A stretch of 52,935 nt of DNA from a virus, in the IMG/VR virus record IMGVR_UViG_3300034082_003237, positions 1-52,935 of that record; one strand, written 5' to 3'. The position numbers and the translations under genes were made by a program. Under the pieces are notes generated by a model. It did no database searches. It was not told the DNA's origin and was given only the letters and a program-made list of their open reading frames with translations. How positions within the stretch are numbered: the stretch's first letter is position 1; every line of letters starts with the position of its first letter. Positions 1 through 5,185 of this stretch are shown here, one piece after another.

Positions 1-25
1 AAGGTAAATGAGTAATAACAGGTAC

Positions 26-55
26 ATACTAGCCAAACCGATATCAGATTTCCAA
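26..55 (-). promoter_or_regulatory. Class A phage promoter reading off the left edge
   Basis: On the minus strand a -35 TTGGAA (50-55) and a -10 TAGTAT (26-31) are separated by exactly 18 bp. The sequence after the -35 is the conserved ATCTGATAT block shared with nine other promoters in the left arm. Transcription would leave the window to the left, so its gene is not visible here. Confidence 0.75.
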
Positions 56-181
56 AATACCAGCCAAACCCACTTACGGGGCTTACGGGCCATATTGACT
101 GGCATAAGTCAAACCTTTCTTAGGTAAAGCGCGAGCTGGAGCCCCGCATTTTATTTGGGCCGCAGTTGTGACGGGGCCTTT

Positions 182-220
182 GACAAACAAAAGAGCGCCA
201 CCATTTCCGATGACGCTCTC
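182..220 (-). terminator. Rho-independent terminator of the 99-aa gene
   Basis: On the minus strand the arms AGAGCG and CGCTCT (extended by two pairs) enclose a loop, and TTTTGTTTG follows. It lies just beyond the stop codon at 224, as expected for a monocistronic unit. Confidence 0.7.
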
Positions 221-223
221 TTG

Positions 224-523
224 TTAGTTTTTGTTCAGCACTTCTGCAAGGCTGTCAAGAACTTCAAGAACCTTTTGCCTGTTTCCGCCTCTGCACACGC
301 AATCCCAAGCACGGCTAACAGCGTCTTGAACTTCAAAGCTACTTTCAAAGTCATCTTTCCAAATTGTGTCCTTGGAAAACAGAAATATGTTTCGCAACTT
401 AATCCACTCGTCAAAAGTGGTGAAGGTTGCGTAATCATTCCTGAACTTGGTTACCTGCTCAGAGGTAGAGAACACCCTTCCCGTCCAAACCCAAACACAA
501 TCTTTGTCGTCATAGATAAGCAT
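224..523 (-). CDS. Hypothetical protein, 99 aa
   Basis: I do not recognise the family. The ATG at 523 is preceded by CTGAAAGGG, the same ribosome-site block that precedes the other left-arm genes, and a class A promoter lies 30 bp upstream (552-581). The protein starts with a beta-like, Trp-rich stretch and ends in a helix rich in Leu and Val. It has its own terminator, so it forms a one-gene cassette. No membrane segment or metal motif is evident. The role is unknown; an early accessory function is likely from its place among small promoter-linked genes. Confidence 0.7.
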   Translation of the reverse strand: MLIYDDKDCVWVWTGRVFSTSEQVTKFRNDYATFTTFDEWIKLRNIFLFSKDTIWKDDFESSFEVQDAVSRAWDCVCRGGNRQKVLEVLDSLAEVLNKN

Positions 524-551
524 AATTACCCTTTCAGTAGTAGATATATAT

Positions 552-581
552 ACCTTATCAGACCCAATATCAGATTTCCAA
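552..581 (-). promoter_or_regulatory. Class A phage promoter
   Basis: TTGGAA (576-581), an 18-bp spacer starting ATCTGATAT, then TAAGGT (552-557), on the minus strand. It drives the 99-aa gene starting at 523. Confidence 0.8.
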
Positions 582-591
582 ATTCAGTTTT

Positions 592-598
592 AGCCCCG
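592..598. repeat. AGCCCCG intergenic heptamer (one of about 15)
   Basis: One member of a left-arm family. Plus-strand AGCCCCG occurs at 140, 592, 1032, 1431, 1903, 2353, 2940, 4750 and 7108. The complement CGGGGCT occurs at 1057, 1937, 3353, 7437, 7886, 9030, 9835 and 11131. Nearly all lie between genes, usually within about 60 bp of a promoter or terminator. Confidence 0.55.
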
Positions 599-628
599 CT
601 TCGACAGCTCAAGCGCTGGGACTTCAGG

Positions 629-658
629 CCAAATTTCAGCCTGTGCTCCGGGCTGAAA
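629..658 (-). terminator. Terminator-like hairpin after the 84-aa gene
   Basis: The perfect 8-bp arms TTTCAGCC (634-641) and GGCTGAAA (651-658) enclose 9 nt. On the minus strand only a short TTT follows, so termination efficiency is uncertain. Confidence 0.45.
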
Positions 659-667
659 CTCGAGCGC

Positions 668-922
668 TCACCAGTTCGAGATATCGACTGCGCCGTGAGG
701 GAAGTTTTCGACGAAACCGGTGGTCCAAATCGAGTTGCCTGTTGGGCACCTGTATGTGTCGAGCTCTCCAAGCCTGTCGAGTATGTGCACCGCGACCTCG
801 TCGCCTTCGACTGCGACCAGGGTGACATGGCCCTCGTGAACCCTGTACGCGCTGTCTCCGGCGCTGATGTATGTTCCAACACGCAGTTTCTCTGCGTCTA
901 CGAGCTGTGGCGTGTACTTCAT
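668..922 (-). CDS. Small beta-rich protein, 84 aa (KLRVGTYI type)
   Basis: Family not recognised. The ATG at 922 has CTGAAAGGGG 8 nt upstream and a class A promoter at 961-990. Residues 10-20 read EKLRVGTYIS and are followed by alternating hydrophobic residues, which suggests a small SH3-like beta barrel. The 69-aa product at 1123-1332 (TLKEGEKIVF) and the 95-aa product at 1997-2284 (DLEVGDQILV) have the same Leu-x-x-Gly-x-x-Ile opening, so the three may be distant paralogues (inference). It is a single-gene cassette with a LexA box upstream of its promoter. Confidence 0.7.
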   Translation of the reverse strand: MKYTPQLVDAEKLRVGTYISAGDSAYRVHEGHVTLVAVEGDEVAVHILDRLGELDTYRCPTGNSIWTTGFVENFPHGAVDISNW

Positions 923-960
923 TTTGTGCCCCTTTCAGTTGGCCTTGCTTCCTGTACAAC

Positions 961-990
961 ACACTACACCACCGGATACCAAATTTCCAA
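961..990 (-). promoter_or_regulatory. Class A phage promoter
   Basis: TTGGAA (985-990), 18 bp starting ATTTGGTAT, then TAGTGT (961-966), on the minus strand, upstream of the gene starting at 922. Confidence 0.8.
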
Positions 991-1005
991 AATGGCCAAG
1001 CCGGG

Positions 1006-1019
1006 CGAACATGTGTTCG
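1006..1019. promoter_or_regulatory. LexA/DinR-type SOS box
   Basis: Perfect CGAAC-ATGT-GTTCG, the palindrome known for LexA of Gram-positive bacteria and mycobacteria. It starts 15 bp upstream of the -35 of the promoter at 961-990. Confidence 0.65.
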
Positions 1020-1064
1020 TACGTGACCGGCAGCCCCGGCTATCCGGTGCGAGCGGCGGGGCTT

Positions 1065-1116
1065 GCAAAAAATTTTAAGGGGTGTAACAGAGTTTTTATT
1101 CTCTGTCACACCCCTT
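1065..1116 (-). terminator. Strong rho-independent terminator
   Basis: The arms 1077-1092 and 1101-1116 pair almost perfectly over 16 bp. On the minus strand AATTTTTT follows. It ends the 69-aa gene at 1123-1332. Confidence 0.85.
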
Positions 1117-1122
1117 CTGGTT

Positions 1123-1332
1123 CTATTTTTTGGTGATATAGATACTTTCACCTTTTTCCGAAAGAACCAGCGAGAGTTCTTGGCTCTCGGTGTAGTACCA
1201 GATAGTTACATACTTTCCATCAACCTCTAGGCTACGAACCGTTCCAATTTGCTGCTCGGTGTCTCCGCCGCGTGTGAATACAATCTTTTCACCCTCTTTG
1301 AGTGTCTGGACTTCCTTCTCTCTTAGTATCAT
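1123..1332 (-). CDS. Small beta-rich protein, 69 aa
   Basis: Family not recognised. The ATG at 1332 follows GAAAGGGG by 6 nt, and a class A promoter at 1369-1398 with a LexA box behind it precedes the gene. The sequence TLKEGEKIVFTRGG near the N terminus resembles the opening of the 84-aa and 95-aa neighbours. The rest alternates hydrophobic and polar residues, as in a small beta barrel. A strong terminator follows. Possible SOS-linked control is inferred from the LexA box. Confidence 0.7.
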   Translation of the reverse strand: MILREKEVQTLKEGEKIVFTRGGDTEQQIGTVRSLEVDGKYVTIWYYTESQELSLVLSEKGESIYITKK

Positions 1333-1368
1333 GTGCTTCCCCTTTCAAAGGAATCGTTTACAAACACA

Positions 1369-1398
1369 ACTCTACACCACGAAATACCAAATTTCCAA
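1369..1398 (-). promoter_or_regulatory. Class A phage promoter
   Basis: TTGGAA (1393-1398), 18 bp starting ATTTGGTAT, then TAGAGT (1369-1374), on the minus strand, for the gene starting at 1332. Confidence 0.8.
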
Positions 1399-1413
1399 AA
1401 TACAAAATCAAAG

Positions 1414-1427
1414 CGAACAAGTGTTCG
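1414..1427. promoter_or_regulatory. LexA/DinR-type SOS box
   Basis: Perfect CGAAC-AAGT-GTTCG, again 15 bp upstream of a class A -35 (1393-1398). Confidence 0.65.
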
Positions 1428-1446
1428 TATAGCCCCGGTATGCGGC

Positions 1447-1493
1447 CAAAAAAAATTGGGGGTGTAACAAGGTTTTATCCCTGCCACACCCCC
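1447..1493 (-). terminator. Strong rho-independent terminator
   Basis: GGGGGTGT (1458-1465) pairs with ACACCCCC (1486-1493). On the minus strand AATTTTTTTT follows. It ends the 105-aa gene. Confidence 0.85.
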
Positions 1494-1500
1494 TGGGAGT

Positions 1501-1818
1501 TTAGAACTCGTAGGAGTAGTAGTACCTGCGACCGCTCAGGTGAAGTACGGCCCAACTATCCAACGAATCACCAATCTGAACCCACCTTCCGTTTTTGCGG
1601 AGTGTAAAGCAAGCGGTTGGGTTGTTTGGGTTTGGTGTAATTTCCCATTTGTTGCTGTAAGGCTTCGCCCCTTCGGCTGGCTTGACATCATCGCGCTGAA
1701 CGATAATTTTCTTGCCGTTTTCACTGACGAAAACAATCGTTACTGAGTGGGTGTCCACTCCGTTGCTTACGTGTGCGCCGTTTCCGACTACTGGCTTTGT
1801 TTTCTCTTTGGTTTCCAT
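1501..1818 (-). CDS. Hypothetical protein, 105 aa
   Basis: Family not recognised. The ATG at 1818 follows CGAAAGGGG and a class A promoter lies at 1854-1883. The first 20 residues are polar (Lys, Thr, Asn). The remainder is rich in beta-forming residues, with TLRKNGRWV in the middle and a Tyr-rich end (RRYYYSYEF). It is flanked by its own promoter and terminator, so it is a single-gene cassette like its neighbours. Confidence 0.7.
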   Translation of the reverse strand: METKEKTKPVVGNGAHVSNGVDTHSVTIVFVSENGKKIIVQRDDVKPAEGAKPYSNKWEITPNPNNPTACFTLRKNGRWVQIGDSLDSWAVLHLSGRRYYYSYEF

Positions 1819-1853
1819 TGCGTCCCCTTTCGTGGAACTCGTTTACAAATGAA

Positions 1854-1883
1854 ATCTTACTACACGAAATACCAAATTTCCAA
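1854..1883 (-). promoter_or_regulatory. Class A phage promoter
   Basis: TTGGAA (1878-1883), 18 bp starting ATTTGGTAT, then TAAGAT (1854-1859), on the minus strand, for the gene starting at 1818. Confidence 0.82.
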
Positions 1884-1902
1884 AATCAGAATTTTTTTAT
1901 AT

Positions 1903-1943
1903 AGCCCCGGTACACCTCTTTGTAAAAAATTTATGCCGGGGCT
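1903..1943. repeat. AGCCCCGG inverted repeat between cassettes
   Basis: AGCCCCGGTA (1903-1912) and TGCCGGGGCT (1934-1943) can pair across 21 nt. The copies at 1032 and 1057 show the same inverted layout. It could be a processing hairpin, a terminator stem or a protein site; there is no U-run directly after it. Confidence 0.5.
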
Positions 1944-1944
1944 T

Positions 1945-1994
1945 GCAACAAGAAATACCGGGTAGCGTTTGGCTGCAAACACTCTCCGGTATTT
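1945..1994 (-). terminator. Terminator-like hairpin
   Basis: AAATACCGG (1953-1961) pairs with CCGGTATTT (1986-1994), with a further CAAAC/GTTTG pairing inside. CTTGTT follows on the minus strand. It lies directly after the 95-aa gene. Confidence 0.55.
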
Positions 1995-1996
1995 TT

Positions 1997-2284
1997 CTAG
2001 TAGATGACTACCGAGGCCTTCGTCCACTTGGTGAATGAGTGGATACCGGGGACGCCGTCAATAGTAAGCACGAGGAACTTCCCTGAGTTGCTCCACTTCT
2101 TATTCTCTGCTGCAATCTTGGAAATTGTTCCAGTTGCGTATCCCCACGCTTGCCTCTCACGGGCCGTGGTGTTCTTTCCGAACAGGTGGGCCTCAGTCTC
2201 GCCCGTCACCGTGTTGGTGATATAGCCAACCAGTATCTGGTCGCCGACTTCTAGGTCGCTTATTTTCACCCTTGTTGTTTCCAT
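1997..2284 (-). CDS. Small beta-rich protein, 95 aa
   Basis: Family not recognised. The ATG at 2284 has CTGAAAGGGG 7 nt upstream and a class A promoter at 2313-2342. SDLEVGDQILVGYI at the N terminus matches the opening pattern of the 84-aa and 69-aa neighbours. GTISKI and KFLVLTIDG suggest further strands. A small barrel that binds nucleic acid or protein is possible, but this is a guess from secondary-structure pattern only. Confidence 0.7.
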   Translation of the reverse strand: METTRVKISDLEVGDQILVGYITNTVTGETEAHLFGKNTTARERQAWGYATGTISKIAAENKKWSNSGKFLVLTIDGVPGIHSFTKWTKASVVIY

Positions 2285-2312
2285 TACTATCCCCTTTCAG
2301 TTGGATAGGCCA

Positions 2313-2342
2313 ATGGTACAACATCAGATACCAAATTTCCAG
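2313..2342 (-). promoter_or_regulatory. Class A phage promoter (variant -35 CTGGAA)
   Basis: CTGGAA (2337-2342), 18 bp starting ATTTGGTAT, then TACCAT (2313-2318), on the minus strand. It abuts the stop codon of the upstream 54-aa gene. Confidence 0.75.
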
Positions 2343-2345
2343 ATT

Positions 2346-2510
2346 TCAGCTAAGCCCCGCCCTGGGCGCGACCGAAGCACTTTCTTTCGTCATCAAGTGA
2401 AGCCGAATGTCAAGAAGCAAGTCTTGCATTTCGCTTGACGCGACAAGTTCACGGCTAGAGATGCTTACTAGTGCCTTGTCAAGAAGGGTAATTACGTCTT
2501 TTTCGTTCAT
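2346..2510 (-). CDS. Small hypothetical protein, 54 aa
   Basis: Translated by hand from the minus strand: it starts MNEKDVITLLDKALV and ends APRAGLS. Its ATG (2508-2510) overlaps the TGA of the preceding 60-aa gene as ATGA, which implies translational coupling. The composition suggests two amphipathic helices. It is the third gene of an operon starting at 2863. Family unknown. Confidence 0.55.
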   Translation of the reverse strand: MNEKDVITLLDKALVSISSRELVASSEMQDLLLDIRLHLMTKESASVAPRAGLS

Positions 2511-2689
2511 TGTGGGCAGTCCTCGTATGGGTTGTCGTTTTCCTCGTTGTCCTCGCAGGAACAGAAGCCAAACAATTCTACCTGGGTTTCGTGGGTAAGT
2601 TCAGTCAAGTCCTCGTATGACGGCGAGCCACCGAGTTGGTCTATGACAACACTCCAGAAGTCCACGAATAGTTTCTCTTGCGCGTTCAT
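2507..2689 (-). CDS. Small hypothetical protein, 60 aa, Cys-containing acidic tail
   Basis: Starts at the ATG at 2689, 3 nt after the stop of the acidic 56-aa gene, with GGGTAA as a weak ribosome site. The N-terminal half is helical (LFVDFWSVVIDQL). The C-terminal half carries FCSCEDNEEND and ends in CPQ, so it holds three Cys. It is coupled to the next gene by an ATGA overlap. Family unknown. Confidence 0.6.
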   Translation of the reverse strand: MNAQEKLFVDFWSVVIDQLGGSPSYEDLTELTHETQVELFGFCSCEDNEENDNPYEDCPQ

Positions 2690-2692
2690 TGC

Positions 2693-2863
2693 TTACCCGA
2701 ACACGGCGTCATTGTAGATTTCGTCCATATCTTCTTCTTCGTCCTCGTCCTCGTCCTCGTCCTCGTAGTCGGGCTCTACGATATCCAGTTCGGATATCTC
2801 GCCTGCGCTACGGGCTTCATCTGCCATTTCCCATTCAATTCCACTGTCAAAGTAATTCTTCAT
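2693..2863 (-). CDS. Very acidic small protein, 56 aa
   Basis: Hand-translated. The ATG at 2861-2863 follows CGAAAGGGG, and a class A promoter lies at 2900-2929. It begins MKNYFDSGIEWEMADE. The middle is an unbroken Asp/Glu tract encoded by the hexamer repeat at 2741-2766. Highly acidic small phage proteins can act as DNA mimics, but nothing beyond charge supports that here. First gene of a three-gene operon. Confidence 0.6.
   Translation of the reverse strand: MKNYFDSGIEWEMADEARSAGEISELDIVEPDYEDEDEDEDEEEDMDEIYNDAVFG
2741..2766. repeat. GTCCTC hexanucleotide repeat in the acidic gene
   Basis: Four tandem GTCCTC units encode alternating Glu-Asp on the minus strand. A whole-unit slip would keep the frame and only change the length of the acidic tract. 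Confidence 0.8.
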
Positions 2864-2899
2864 TTTGTGTCCCCTTTCGTGAGACTTGTTGTTGGTTCT

Positions 2900-2929
2900 A
2901 TCTTAGTGCAGGCGTTAGCAGATTTCCAA
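2900..2929 (-). promoter_or_regulatory. Class A phage promoter
   Basis: TTGGAA (2924-2929), 18 bp starting ATCTGCTAA, then TAAGAT (2900-2905), on the minus strand. It drives the 56/60/54-aa operon. Confidence 0.8.
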
Positions 2930-2953
2930 ATCGCCCATAAGCCCCGGGGTGTG

Positions 2954-3286
2954 TTATGCGCACTCTTCCATTACTTCGCCACCGTCAGTAATGCGCAATT
3001 CGCAAGTGTTGTGCGTAGGAAGATAGATAATGTCGCCGATAGCGAGGTCAGTTCCGTACAACCTCACAAGTCTGTTCACTACTTCCATAGTGTTGCCTTC
3101 GCAATTTGTTCGGGCTATCCAATAAAGAGTATCGCCGTCCTTCACTGTTACCGATGCGCCGTTACAAAAGAACTCGGCGTCATCTCTGTTCTGTTTGTTC
3201 AAGTACCCGAATGCGAATACTGACGCAAGTGTTATTGCGATGGTGATGAGTATGGTCTTTGCTGTTCTGTAGGTATGTTCGTTCAT
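2954..3286 (-). CDS. Membrane-anchored LysM-like protein, 110 aa
   Basis: The ATG at 3286 follows CGAAAGGGC; an upstream in-frame start lacks a ribosome site. Residues 9-27 form one hydrophobic segment (TILITIAITLASVFAFGYL) after a short positive N terminus. The outside part contains VKDGDTLYWIARTNCEGN and GDIIYLPTHN, the layout of a LysM peptidoglycan-binding repeat. A similar protein lies at 9391-9663. A role at the host envelope, such as superinfection exclusion or a lysis accessory, is inferred. Confidence 0.7.
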   Translation of the reverse strand: MNEHTYRTAKTILITIAITLASVFAFGYLNKQNRDDAEFFCNGASVTVKDGDTLYWIARTNCEGNTMEVVNRLVRLYGTDLAIGDIIYLPTHNTCELRITDGGEVMEECA

Positions 3287-3312
3287 TGTCTGCCCTTTCG
3301 GTAGGTGATTCA

Positions 3313-3341
3313 AGCATAACCAGTCCAATATCAAATGTCAA
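3313..3341 (-). promoter_or_regulatory. Class B consensus promoter of the LysM gene
   Basis: TTGACA (3336-3341), a 17-bp spacer, then TATGCT (3313-3318), on the minus strand. It lacks the class A spacer block. An ACGGGT hexamer (3346-3351) sits 4 bp upstream of the -35. Confidence 0.75.
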
Positions 3342-3379
3342 CGATACCCGTGCGGGGCTATTTCGAGGTAATTCCCGAT

Positions 3380-3409
3380 TTGGAAATTTGGTATTTGGTC
3401 TTGTATGCT
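3380..3409 (+). promoter_or_regulatory. Class A phage promoter, plus strand
   Basis: TTGGAA (3380-3385), 18 bp starting ATTTGGTAT, then TATGCT (3404-3409). It starts the plus-strand operon 3439-4633 and is divergent from the LysM promoter. Confidence 0.82.
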
Positions 3410-3438
3410 TGTCTTATCCACGAGAAAAGGGGAAAGAA

Positions 3439-3555
3439 ATGAAAGTATCTACTAAAGCAAAGTGCGTAGAGTGTGAGCGAGTTTTTGACCTGATGGACGA
3501 AGAGCAGGCAGGCGAGTTTTACTACGGCCACGATTGCGAAAGCGAAGGGCAATGA
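3439..3555 (+). CDS. Tiny zinc-binding-type protein, 38 aa
   Basis: The ATG at 3439 follows AAAGGGGAAAG; longer in-frame starts upstream would run through the promoter. It carries CVEC near the N terminus and HDC near the C terminus, a possible metal site. It ends with TGA overlapping the next ATG. First gene of a tightly coupled operon. Confidence 0.6.
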   Translation: MKVSTKAKCVECERVFDLMDEEQAGEFYYGHDCESEGQ

Positions 3556-3719
3556 GCAAGAACATCATCTGCCCTACCTGTAGTGGCTTTATTCCTAACG
3601 GACACACACCAGGTTTATATCCAGGTGCCATCTCTAGGAAAGACAACAAAACAGAGATTTGTTCTCAATGTGGCGATAACGAGGCAATGGAAGATTTCTT
3701 CCGTATGATGAAGAAATGA
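3552..3719 (+). CDS. Zinc-ribbon protein, 55 aa
   Basis: Start chosen at the ATG at 3552, which overlaps the upstream stop as ATGA. It has ICPTCSG and ICSQCGDNEA, two CxxC knuckles framing GAISRKDNKTEIC. I recall that signature from small zinc-ribbon proteins common in actinobacteriophages. The function of that family is not known to me. Coupled to the next gene by ATGA. Confidence 0.75.
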   Translation: MSKNIICPTCSGFIPNGHTPGLYPGAISRKDNKTEICSQCGDNEAMEDFFRMMKK

Positions 3720-4090
3720 GCGACACACCTAACAAGCAATTTAACGATGTATTCGTAGGCAAAGAATATGACCATTGGAAAGAGATAGGGGAACAGCGAG
3801 GCTGGGAGAGCGGGGCTAAAAGCGCCACCCGTGCCGATATTCAGCAAGCACTTGAGGAGATGGACGAAAGCACTTTGCTTATGGATGGCTTTGACGAAGC
3901 CTTTATCGGTTGGTCACGCCGTATCAACGAGCCACTACTTGCCGTCTATTCCTATGACGGACTAATTAAGGTTTGTACCGAGCGAGATGGTATGAGTTTT
4001 GAGGAAGCCGTTGAGTATGTGGACTACAATGTCGTAGGTGCTTGGATTGGCGAGCAGACACCAATTATCGTGATGCCGTTTATTCACTAA
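3716..4090 (+). CDS. Conserved phage hypothetical protein, 124 aa
   Basis: The ATG at 3716 overlaps the preceding TGA. The C-terminal half, with EEAVEYVDYNVVGAW and GEQTPII, belongs to a widespread small phage family seen in many tailed phages; I know of no assigned biochemical function. The N-terminal half (about residues 1-60) is helical and charged. Its place between a zinc ribbon and a WhiB-like gene fits an early operon. Confidence 0.7.
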   Translation: MSDTPNKQFNDVFVGKEYDHWKEIGEQRGWESGAKSATRADIQQALEEMDESTLLMDGFDEAFIGWSRRINEPLLAVYSYDGLIKVCTERDGMSFEEAVEYVDYNVVGAWIGEQTPIIVMPFIH

Positions 4091-4107
4091 TCTACTATTG
4101 AGGTAAA

Positions 4108-4422
4108 ATGACAGCATTAGCAGTAAGAGTTAGCGCACCACCGACAGGCGATATCCCCTGTAGCGGGAAACAGTATTTGTTCTACGGCAAGAATGCGGAG
4201 AGACCGCAGTCACGAGTCCGCCGTGAAGAAAAAGCAAAGAAAGTTTGCTCTAATTGTCCGCAAATTATTTTGTGCCGTGATTACGCCCGTAGCAACAACG
4301 AGATTTTTGGCGTTTGGGGCGGAGAGACGGAGATAGAAAGATACAACGCAGGTTTTATGAAAGACTTGCCGCAACACCTGAGCAGAAACAGCGGTATTCT
4401 GAAACGCAATGAGCACTTATAA
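4108..4422 (+). CDS. WhiB-like iron-sulfur transcription regulator, 104 aa
   Basis: Wbl proteins bind a [4Fe-4S] cluster through four Cys and act with the primary sigma factor of actinobacteria. Here one Cys lies at residue 18 (DIPCSG), followed by KVCSNCPQIILC with the CxxC and a fourth Cys. The FGVWGGET turn characteristic of the family follows. The ATG at 4108 is the first one after the upstream stop; AGGT at -8 is a weak ribosome site. Phage WhiB homologues such as WhiB of TM4 interfere with host Wbl proteins and can cause superinfection exclusion (established). Whether this one does so is inference. Confidence 0.88.
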   Translation: MTALAVRVSAPPTGDIPCSGKQYLFYGKNAERPQSRVRREEKAKKVCSNCPQIILCRDYARSNNEIFGVWGGETEIERYNAGFMKDLPQHLSRNSGILKRNEHL

Positions 4423-4633
4423 CGAGTTTCTAGCGATGGTTTCTATCTACTATGAGCGACAACTAGTAGAGGGTGGAGATTTGCGCTATGGGCAGATGTA
4501 TATGAATCACCTGTGGGATGTCAAGCCTCGCATTGCGGAGAAACTAAACGGCTCTCTACTTGACCCGTTCTATAGAGACAATTGCCCGCCGAAAGTTCAC
4601 GAGTTCGTAGAACAACTTTGGTCTAGCGAGTAG
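4409..4633 (+). CDS. Conserved phage hypothetical protein, 74 aa
   Basis: The ATG at 4409 overlaps the end of the WhiB gene by 14 nt in another frame. LRYGQMYMNHLWDVKP, followed by LDPFYRDNCPPKVHEFV, resembles a small protein family frequent in phages of many hosts, with no known function. Last gene of the operon from 3439. Confidence 0.65.
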   Translation: MSTYNEFLAMVSIYYERQLVEGGDLRYGQMYMNHLWDVKPRIAEKLNGSLLDPFYRDNCPPKVHEFVEQLWSSE

Positions 4634-4734
4634 GACAGCAAGAAGAGCGGCGTGGTTTCTGAACAACCCGTGCAGGCTTTTCTTCCTCTTTCTTTTTCTT
4701 TTTATCGTCAGTATCCATACACCAAGGATACACC
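4634..4734. other. Gap with a weak minus-strand short ORF
   Basis: On the minus strand a Lys-rich reading frame of about 31 codons starts at an ATG near 4717 (MDTDDKKKKKEEE) and ends in CCPTR at 4630. It has no ribosome site and opposes the operon, so it stays a low-grade candidate. Confidence 0.25.
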
Positions 4735-4763
4735 TTGCGTTTGATAGCAAGCCCCGCTAAGAT
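4735..4763 (+). promoter_or_regulatory. Promoter for a leaderless gene
   Basis: TTGCGT (4735-4740), a 17-bp spacer, then TAAGAT (4758-4763), with the ATG only 6 nt downstream at 4770. The transcript should begin at or next to the start codon. Confidence 0.65.
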
Positions 4764-4769
4764 AGTGGT

Positions 4770-4967
4770 ATGAGCCTTCCACCACTTTTTGAGTGCGTTG
4801 TATGCGGTTTCTCAATAGACCCAAACGCCAACAACTCTCTTCGCTTGGCTACTGTTTGGCTAAAGGGTGGAGGAAAGACGGTTCATGCGGTTGAATCTGA
4901 GGCTTTCCGGTACAGGCACAACTTTTGCAACCTGAGCGGTGATTTCAACCAAGACAGTTTGTTCTAG
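4770..4967 (+). CDS. Small zinc-finger-like protein, 65 aa
   Basis: Starts at the ATG at 4770, placed 6 nt after a -10 hexamer and without a ribosome site, so probably leaderless. FECVVCGFSIDPNA at residues 7-20 gives a CxxC, and RHNFCNLSGDF near the end supplies His and Cys, a plausible zinc site. Family unknown. The end overlaps the convergent gene at 4964 by 4 nt. Confidence 0.6.
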   Translation: MSLPPLFECVVCGFSIDPNANNSLRLATVWLKGGGKTVHAVESEAFRYRHNFCNLSGDFNQDSLF

Positions 4968-5155
4968 CCAAGCCTCATTGAACCGAGTGGCTGATTGGTC
5001 TCGCCAAGTGTCTTGCCAGCAGTATTGTTTGTGACAGCAACCCGAGCGTCAAGGTTGTTGAGTATCACCTGAACTGCGTCAAGTTTCTTATTTATTTCAT
5101 CAACGGAGTTCATTACCGACTTCATTGCTTGTTCTAAAGATGCATCTATTTCCAT
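4964..5155 (-). CDS. Coiled-coil protein, 63 aa
   Basis: The start at 5155 is chosen because TAGGCT (5163-5168, minus strand) lies 7 nt upstream, making it leaderless. Longer in-frame starts would run through the divergent helicase promoter. Residues 5-40 show a heptad pattern (EINKKLDAVQVILNNL), suggesting a dimeric coiled coil. Function unknown. It is divergent from the helicase with only 30 bp between start codons. Confidence 0.55.
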   Translation of the reverse strand: MEIDASLEQAMKSVMNSVDEINKKLDAVQVILNNLDARVAVTNNTAGKTLGETNQPLGSMRLG

Positions 5156-5162
5156 AGCGCCC

Positions 5163-5179
5163 AGCCTAGCAAGTATGAT
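5163..5179. promoter_or_regulatory. Back-to-back -10 elements of two leaderless genes
   Basis: The minus-strand TAGGCT (5163-5168) and plus-strand TATGAT (5174-5179) lie 7 nt before the ATG at 5155 and 6 nt before the GTG at 5186. All 5' control of both genes must fit in this 30-bp space or overlap the coding ends. Confidence 0.6.
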
Positions 5180-5185
5180 GAGCCA

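Noticed and set aside
155-1078. A 307-codon plus-strand open frame
   Set aside because: It runs through two minus-strand genes, their promoters, terminators and a LexA box, has no ribosome site and no recognisable domain.
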